Below, piece after piece: positions 59,880-64,000 of a stretch of DNA of 64,000 nucleotides. The DNA is from LMUY01 sp965198565 (GTDB lineage Bacteria; Pseudomonadota; Alphaproteobacteria; Acetobacterales; Acetobacteraceae), in the NCBI GenBank assembly GCA_965198565.1, contig OZ240665.1, positions 2,976,001-3,040,000 on the forward strand, in the 5' to 3' direction. Position numbers and translations under genes: made by a program. Below the pieces are notes generated by a model. That model saw nothing but the letters and a program-made list of their open reading frames with translations. It was not told the origin of the DNA and searched no databases. Position 1 is the stretch's first letter. Every line of letters starts with the position of its first letter.

Positions 59880-61157
59880 TCAGCGCCGCAGGATGCTGCG
59901 CCCCGCGTAGCGCGCCTGGGTGCCCAACTCCGCCTCGATGCGGATGAGCTGGTTGTATTTCGCCGTCCGGTCGCTGCGGGACAGGCTGCCGGTCTTGATC
60001 TGCCCGCAATTGGCCGCGACCGCGAGGTCGGCGATCGTGCTGTCCTCGGTCTCGCCCGAGCGATGGCTCATCACCGTCGTCATGCCGGCGCGATGGGCGA
60101 TCTCCATCGTCTCGAGCGTCTCGGTCAGCGTGCCGATCTGGTTCACCTTCACCAGCACCGAATTCCCGGTGCCGAGCTTGATGCCCTGGCGCAGCCGGTT
60201 CGGGTTGGTCACGAACAGGTCGTCGCCCACCAACTGCACCTTGCTGCCCAAGGCGGCGGTGAGGTGCGCCCAGCCGTCCCAGTCGTCCTCGGCGCAACCA
60301 TCCTCGATGGAGGCGATCGGAAAGCGCGCCACCAGGTCGGACAGGTACGACACCATGCCTTGCGCATCCAGCGACTTCCCCTCGCCCTCCATCTCGTATT
60401 TGCCGTCGCGGTAGAACTCGGTGGCGGCGCAGTCGAGCGCGAAGAAGATGTCCTCGCCGGGCCGGTAGCCGGCCGCCTCGCAAGCCTTGCTGATGAAGCC
60501 GAGCGCCTCGTCGGCGGACTTCAGGTTCGGCGCGAACCCGCCCTCGTCGCCCACATTGGTCGCGTGCCCGGCGGCGCTTAGCGCCTTCTTCAGCGCCTGG
60601 AACACTTCCGAGCCCATGCGGATCGCGTCCGCCACCGTGGCCGCCGCCACTGGCTGGATCATGAATTCCTGGATGTCGATCGGGTTGTCGGCATGCTGGC
60701 CGCCGTTGATGATGTTCATCATCGGCACCGGCAGGGTGCGGGCATAGACGCCGCCGACATAGCGGTAGAGCGGTAGGCCCACGTCCTCCGCCGCCGCCTT
60801 GGCCACCGCGAGCGAGACGCCCAGGATCGCGTTGGCGCCCAAGCGGCTCTTGTTGGCGGTGCCGTCCAGGTCGATCATCATCTCGTCGATCTTGATCTGG
60901 TCGGTGGCCTCGAGCCCGCTCAGCAGGTCGAACAGCTCGCCCTCGACATTGGCCACCGCTTGGCGCACGCCCTTGCCGCCGAACCGCCCCTTGTCCCCGT
61001 CGCGCAGCTCCATCGCCTCATGCGCCCCGGTGGAGGCGCCCGACGGCACCGCGGCCCGGCCCATGGCGCCGCTCTCGAGCACCACGTCCACCTCGATGGC
61101 GGGATTGCCACGGCTGTCGAGAATTTCGCGGGCAACGATGTCGGTGATGGCGGCCAT
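59880..61157 (-). CDS. eno: enolase
   Basis: 2-phosphoglycerate to phosphoenolpyruvate, glycolysis. 425 residues, the normal bacterial length. REILDSRGNPAIEVDV, SGASTGAHEA, NVGDEGGFAPNL, metal-site FALDCAATEF and IEDGCAEDDWDGW, VGDDLFVTNP, catalytic Lys in LVKVNQIGTL, and SHRSGETEDSTIADLAVA with GQIKTGS. The ATG at 61157 has GGAG 8 nt upstream; an upstream in-frame start is rejected as non-homologous. Confidence 0.97.
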   Translation of the reverse strand: MAAITDIVAREILDSRGNPAIEVDVVLESGAMGRAAVPSGASTGAHEAMELRDGDKGRFGGKGVRQAVANVEGELFDLLSGLEATDQIKIDEMMIDLDGTANKSRLGANAILGVSLAVAKAAAEDVGLPLYRYVGGVYARTLPVPMMNIINGGQHADNPIDIQEFMIQPVAAATVADAIRMGSEVFQALKKALSAAGHATNVGDEGGFAPNLKSADEALGFISKACEAAGYRPGEDIFFALDCAATEFYRDGKYEMEGEGKSLDAQGMVSYLSDLVARFPIASIEDGCAEDDWDGWAHLTAALGSKVQLVGDDLFVTNPNRLRQGIKLGTGNSVLVKVNQIGTLTETLETMEIAHRAGMTTVMSHRSGETEDSTIADLAVAANCGQIKTGSLSRSDRTAKYNQLIRIEAELGTQARYAGRSILRR

Positions 61158-61264
61158 GACACGGTTCTCCAACGGCGGGGGATTGTTGCATGGCGGATAG
61201 GATGGCACGGAAGACAACGCAAGCGCGCCCGATGCCCGGACCCGCGCGACGGAGCTGACCCTCG

Positions 61265-62440
61265 ATGCGACGACTGCCAACACGACCCACGCTCATTCGA
61301 TCGGGACGACGCTTTGGCATCCGGCCCGTGCTTGCGGCCGTGGGTGCGCTGGCCTTGTCCGGGTGCCAGCTCTATTCCGTGTATCGCGACCCGACCGGCC
61401 GCGCCGAAGCCGACATGCAGACGGTGGTGCACGCCTATGAGGGATCTGGCGCCAAGCCGGTGCATGGGCTGACGGTGGCGCAGGCGCGGGCGCAGCCCAC
61501 GATGCAGGACGCCGCCCGCGCCGTGATGGCCGCCCAGCACAAGACCGAAACCGCCGACGAGCGGGCGGTGACCACGCGGGACCTGCAGGTCGATGGCGCC
61601 GCCGGGCCGCTGGCCGCCCGCCTGTACGACCCGGCGCCCACCCACTACGCCGAGCCGATCGTGCTGTTCTTCCATGGCGGCGGCGGAATCACCGGCGATC
61701 TCGACGGGTCGGACCTGGCGGTGCGGGCGTTGGCGGCGCAGGCCCATGCCAAGATCCTGTCCGTGTCGTATCGGTTGGCCCCCGAAAACCGCTTTCCGGC
61801 GGCGGAGGATGATGCGGTCGCCGCCTATCGCTGGTTGCTCGCCAACGCCGCGAGCCTGGGTGCGGACCCGCGGCGTATCGCCGTGGCGGGCGAAATGCTG
61901 GGCGCCAACATGGCGATCAACGTCTCCATCGCCGCGCGGGACCAGCATTTCACTCCCCCGGTGCATGAGTTGCTGATCGACCCGATCGCGGGCACCGAGT
62001 TCCGCGCGCCGTCCTACATCGCCGACGAAAACGCGGTGCCGCTCGGCCGGGCGGACATGGGCTGGGTGTTTGCGAACCTCACCCGCAGCCCCGCCGACCT
62101 GGCGGACCCGCGGCTGGACCTGATCGGCCATGACGACCTGCACAACCTGCCGCCCACGACGATCGTTTCGGCCGAGATCGACCCGCTGGAGTCCGACGGC
62201 CGCTTCCTGACCGGCAAGCTGCGGGACGCTGGCAACACCGTCGATCGCACCGAGTTTGGCGGCACGACGCACGATTTCTTCGGCATGGGCGTGGTGGTGG
62301 AGCGGGCGTCCGAGGCGGAGGCGTTTGCCGCCCAGGGTCTGGACGGCACGTTCGACCAGATCGGCAACCCGCCGCCGCCGCCCAAGCCGCGGCCAGTGGC
62401 CCGGCGCGCGGTTCGGCGGTATCGACGCCCGACGCAGTAG
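61265..62440 (+). CDS. HSL-type alpha/beta-hydrolase lipoprotein lacking the Ser nucleophile
   Basis: 391 residues. The signal peptide ends in a lipobox (ALSGC, C34). The hydrolase fold is clear: oxyanion motif HGGGG (from H137), SVSYRLAPENRFPAAEDDAVAAYRWL, acid D306 (AEIDPLESDG) and base H336 (GTTHDFFGM). The nucleophile elbow, normally GDSAG, reads GEMLG, with M211 (codon ATG) in place of Ser, so ester hydrolysis by the usual mechanism is not expected. The C-terminus is Pro/Arg-rich. It may be a pseudoenzyme with a binding or structural role. Confidence 0.78.
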   Translation: MRRLPTRPTLIRSGRRFGIRPVLAAVGALALSGCQLYSVYRDPTGRAEADMQTVVHAYEGSGAKPVHGLTVAQARAQPTMQDAARAVMAAQHKTETADERAVTTRDLQVDGAAGPLAARLYDPAPTHYAEPIVLFFHGGGGITGDLDGSDLAVRALAAQAHAKILSVSYRLAPENRFPAAEDDAVAAYRWLLANAASLGADPRRIAVAGEMLGANMAINVSIAARDQHFTPPVHELLIDPIAGTEFRAPSYIADENAVPLGRADMGWVFANLTRSPADLADPRLDLIGHDDLHNLPPTTIVSAEIDPLESDGRFLTGKLRDAGNTVDRTEFGGTTHDFFGMGVVVERASEAEAFAAQGLDGTFDQIGNPPPPPKPRPVARRAVRRYRRPTQ

Positions 62441-62455
62441 GTCTGTCCTCGTTGG

Positions 62456-62578
62456 CTCTCCCTCTCCCGCTTGCGGGAGAGGGCCGGGGTGAGGGGATCG
62501 CGCGATGCGGACGACAGCGCTTCGACTGGCGCCGCCACCCTCACCCCGACCCTCTCCCGCCGGCGGGAGAGGGAGAAG
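62456..62578. repeat. REPIN-like inverted pair, copy m
   Basis: Arms CCCTCTCCCGCTTGCGGGAG and CCCTCTCCCGCCGGCGGGAG with GGGGTGAGGG / CCCTCACCCC tails, between the convergent HSL-like and lpxB genes. The right arm is translated as the last residues of LpxB. Confidence 0.9.
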
Positions 62579-63719
62579 AGTGTAGGACCTCCAGCACCGC
62601 GGCCGCGGCAAGCTCGGAGGGCAGCTCGCCGCCGCTGGGGCGCAGGCTGGCGATCACCTCGGCGAATGCCGCGCGCTGCGTCGCCGCGCGCGCCGGGTCG
62701 CGCAGCAGCGACAGCACCGTGGCCGCCAGGCGCTGCGGCGTGCAGTCCTCCTGCAATAGCTCCGGCACCACTTCCCGGCCCGCCAGCAAGTTCACCATCG
62801 CCACATGCGGCACCCGGATCATCCGCCGCGCCATCACTGCAGAGACCGGGTTCACCCGGTAGGTCACCGCCATCGGCACCCCGGCCAGCGCCAGCTCCAG
62901 CGTGGACGTGCCCGACTTGGTCAGCGCCGCCGCCGCGGCCGCATAGGCGTCGTGCTTGTCGGCGTCCTCCGTCACGATCAGCGGCTGCACCGCCCAGCCG
63001 GCGGCAGCCGCCTGCACCACCCCGGCGACAGCCGGCGAGACCGGAACCACCGGGACCAGATGCGGCAGCTCGGCCGCCAGCAGCGCCACCGTGGCGCCAA
63101 ACACCGGCAACAGGCGCGGTGCCTCGCTGCGGCGGCTGCCGGGCATCAGCACCAGCACCGTCGCGTCCGTCGCCAGGCCGTGGCGGGCGCGGAACCGGGC
63201 GGCGTCGCCACCGCCCGCGCCCGACTGCACCACGGGGTGGCCGACGAAACGCGCAGGCAGGCCGTGGCCAGCGAAATAGCCTTCCTCGAACGGCAACAGG
63301 CATAGCAGCGCGTCCCACAGCCCGGGGAAGCGCTTCACCCGGTGCTCCCGCCAAGCCCACACCTGCGGCGCCACGTATTGCACCCGCTTGACCCCGAGCG
63401 GGGCGACCCGGCGCAGCACGTGCAGCCCGAAACCGGGCGAATCCACCGTCACCACCACGTCCGGCTTGCGCGCCGCGACGTCGGCCACCACCGAGAGCAG
63501 GCGGCGCCGCAGCAGGCGGATGCGCGGCAGGATCTCCACCAGCCCCATCACCGCCAAGTCCCGCATCGGGAACAGGGTTTCCAGGCCCTGGGCGATCATG
63601 TTCGGGCCGCCAACCCCGGCGAAGCGCACCCCCGGCTCGGCCGCTCGCAGCGCGGCCATCAGGCGGCCGGCCAGCACGTCCCCGCTCGCCTCGCCGGCGA
63701 CGAGGTAGACCAGCGTCAG
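62541..63719 (-). CDS. lpxB: lipid-A-disaccharide synthase, probable CTG start
   Basis: Condenses UDP-2,3-diacylglucosamine and lipid X in lipid A synthesis (GT19). The conserved N-terminal LVYLVAGEASGD lies upstream of the first usual start (GTG at 63677). No ATG, GTG or TTG is in frame there; the CTG at 63719 overlaps the upstream stop as CTGA and gives MTLVYLVAGEASGDVLAGRLM, 392 residues, exactly the family start. Other motifs: VGGPNM, DSPGFGLHVLRRV, YVAPQVWAWR, PGSRRSEAPRLLP, KSGTSTLELAL. The C-terminus (SSPSPAGGRGSG) is encoded by repeat copy m. Confidence 0.88.
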   Translation of the reverse strand: MTLVYLVAGEASGDVLAGRLMAALRAAEPGVRFAGVGGPNMIAQGLETLFPMRDLAVMGLVEILPRIRLLRRRLLSVVADVAARKPDVVVTVDSPGFGLHVLRRVAPLGVKRVQYVAPQVWAWREHRVKRFPGLWDALLCLLPFEEGYFAGHGLPARFVGHPVVQSGAGGGDAARFRARHGLATDATVLVLMPGSRRSEAPRLLPVFGATVALLAAELPHLVPVVPVSPAVAGVVQAAAAGWAVQPLIVTEDADKHDAYAAAAAALTKSGTSTLELALAGVPMAVTYRVNPVSAVMARRMIRVPHVAMVNLLAGREVVPELLQEDCTPQRLAATVLSLLRDPARAATQRAAFAEVIASLRPSGGELPSELAAAAVLEVLHSSPSPAGGRGSG

Positions 63720-64000
63720 GGCGCGGCCCCAGGGCGGAGCACGACGCAGGGCGGCGGCGCGGCCGGGTAGTCGTGGTGGTTGCGCACCGCCCCGTCCTCG
63801 CGCACCCGCGCCAGGGCCGCGGGGTCGAGTTCGGCGTGCAGCCAGCCGGGGGTGTCGAGCGGGAGGCGGCAGACCACGCCGTCATCGGCAAAGCCCCGGT
63901 CGACCGGGCCGAACACGGCGGCATAGCCCCGATTGCGGTCCAGCGCGGCGATCCAGGGGGCGTCGCCCACCGTCGTCACCACCGCCACGAAGCACTGGTT
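63716..64000 (-). CDS. carbon-nitrogen hydrolase (nitrilase superfamily), 3' part
   Basis: Only the last 94 residues are in the window; the gene continues past the right edge. The visible part begins NQCFVAVVTTVGDAPWIAALDRNRGYAAVFGPVDRGF, typical of the C-terminal portion of nitrilase-superfamily amidases (the NQC segment follows the catalytic Cys region). The catalytic residues are outside the window, so enzyme class cannot be set. Its TGA overlaps the putative CTG start of lpxB. Confidence 0.75.
   Translation of the reverse strand, partial: NQCFVAVVTTVGDAPWIAALDRNRGYAAVFGPVDRGFADDGVVCRLPLDTPGWLHAELDPAALARVREDGAVRNHHDYPAAPPPCVVLRPGAAP

Noticed and set aside
3583..62578. CRISPR array as explanation for the recurrent repeats
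   Set aside because: Copies are scattered kilobases apart, palindromic and in inverted pairs, with no regular spacers or cas genes.

Overview
The window is GC-rich, densely coded chromosomal DNA. Gene content and neighbourhoods point to an alphaproteobacterium, most likely an Acetobacteraceae member (Rhodospirillales): lysA followed by a TIGR02302/DUF4175 gene, dsbB-coq7, eno next to an FtsB-like gene, a DUF3035 lipoprotein after lspA, a secreted Hint-domain protein and a livGF-binding protein-livHM operon. The family assignment is inference. I see no prophage, insertion sequence, integrase, CRISPR array or rRNA. One tRNA (Pro, CGG) is present.

Left third (1-20.9 kb): glgP (cut by the left edge), a Tim44-like secreted protein, an outer-membrane porin, lysA with DUF4175, a tripartite efflux operon (DHA2 permease, EmrA-type adaptor, NodT-type outer-membrane channel), an aldo/keto reductase, a FemAB/GNAT-like protein, a second drug/H+ antiporter, a glycosyltransferase, a glutathione transferase and dsbB-coq7. 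Middle (21-43 kb): a 1238-residue beta-propeller/Ig/Hint protein, argD-argF with a small downstream gene, recX, small secreted proteins, ileS-lspA-DUF3035 lipoprotein, mutL, a Phd/VapC-type toxin-antitoxin pair, and a branched-chain amino-acid-type ABC operon with two tandem binding-protein genes. Right third (43-64 kb): a CitE-like lyase, mutS-glnD, an ABC-F ATPase, a DsbD-like thiol reductase, ferredoxin-NADP reductase, glgC-glgA, tRNA-Pro, a LOG-family protein, an FtsB-like protein, eno, an HSL-fold lipoprotein lacking its serine nucleophile, lpxB and the end of a nitrilase-family gene.

Glycogen genes lie at both ends (glgP, and glgC-glgA some 55 kb away). Many neighbours overlap by 4 bp (ATGA/GTGA), suggesting translational coupling: lysA-DUF4175, dsbB-coq7, argD-argF, ileS-lspA-DUF3035, the two binding proteins, and apparently a CTG start for lpxB.

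The most striking non-coding feature is a palindromic repeat family (arms CCCTCTCCC/GGGAGAGGG followed by a GGGTGAGGG-type tail) at 13 intergenic sites, nine of them as inverted pairs (REPIN-like). Individual copies appear to have been put to use: four end in T-tracts and look like terminators, two supply the Shine-Dalgarno sequence of GTG-start genes (glgA and the dsbD-like gene), and one encodes the C-terminus of LpxB. Other notable points are a 29-bp duplication after argF that creates a 10-codon relay ORF, a mismatched anticodon stem in tRNA-Pro, and the Ser-to-Met change in the HSL-family lipoprotein.
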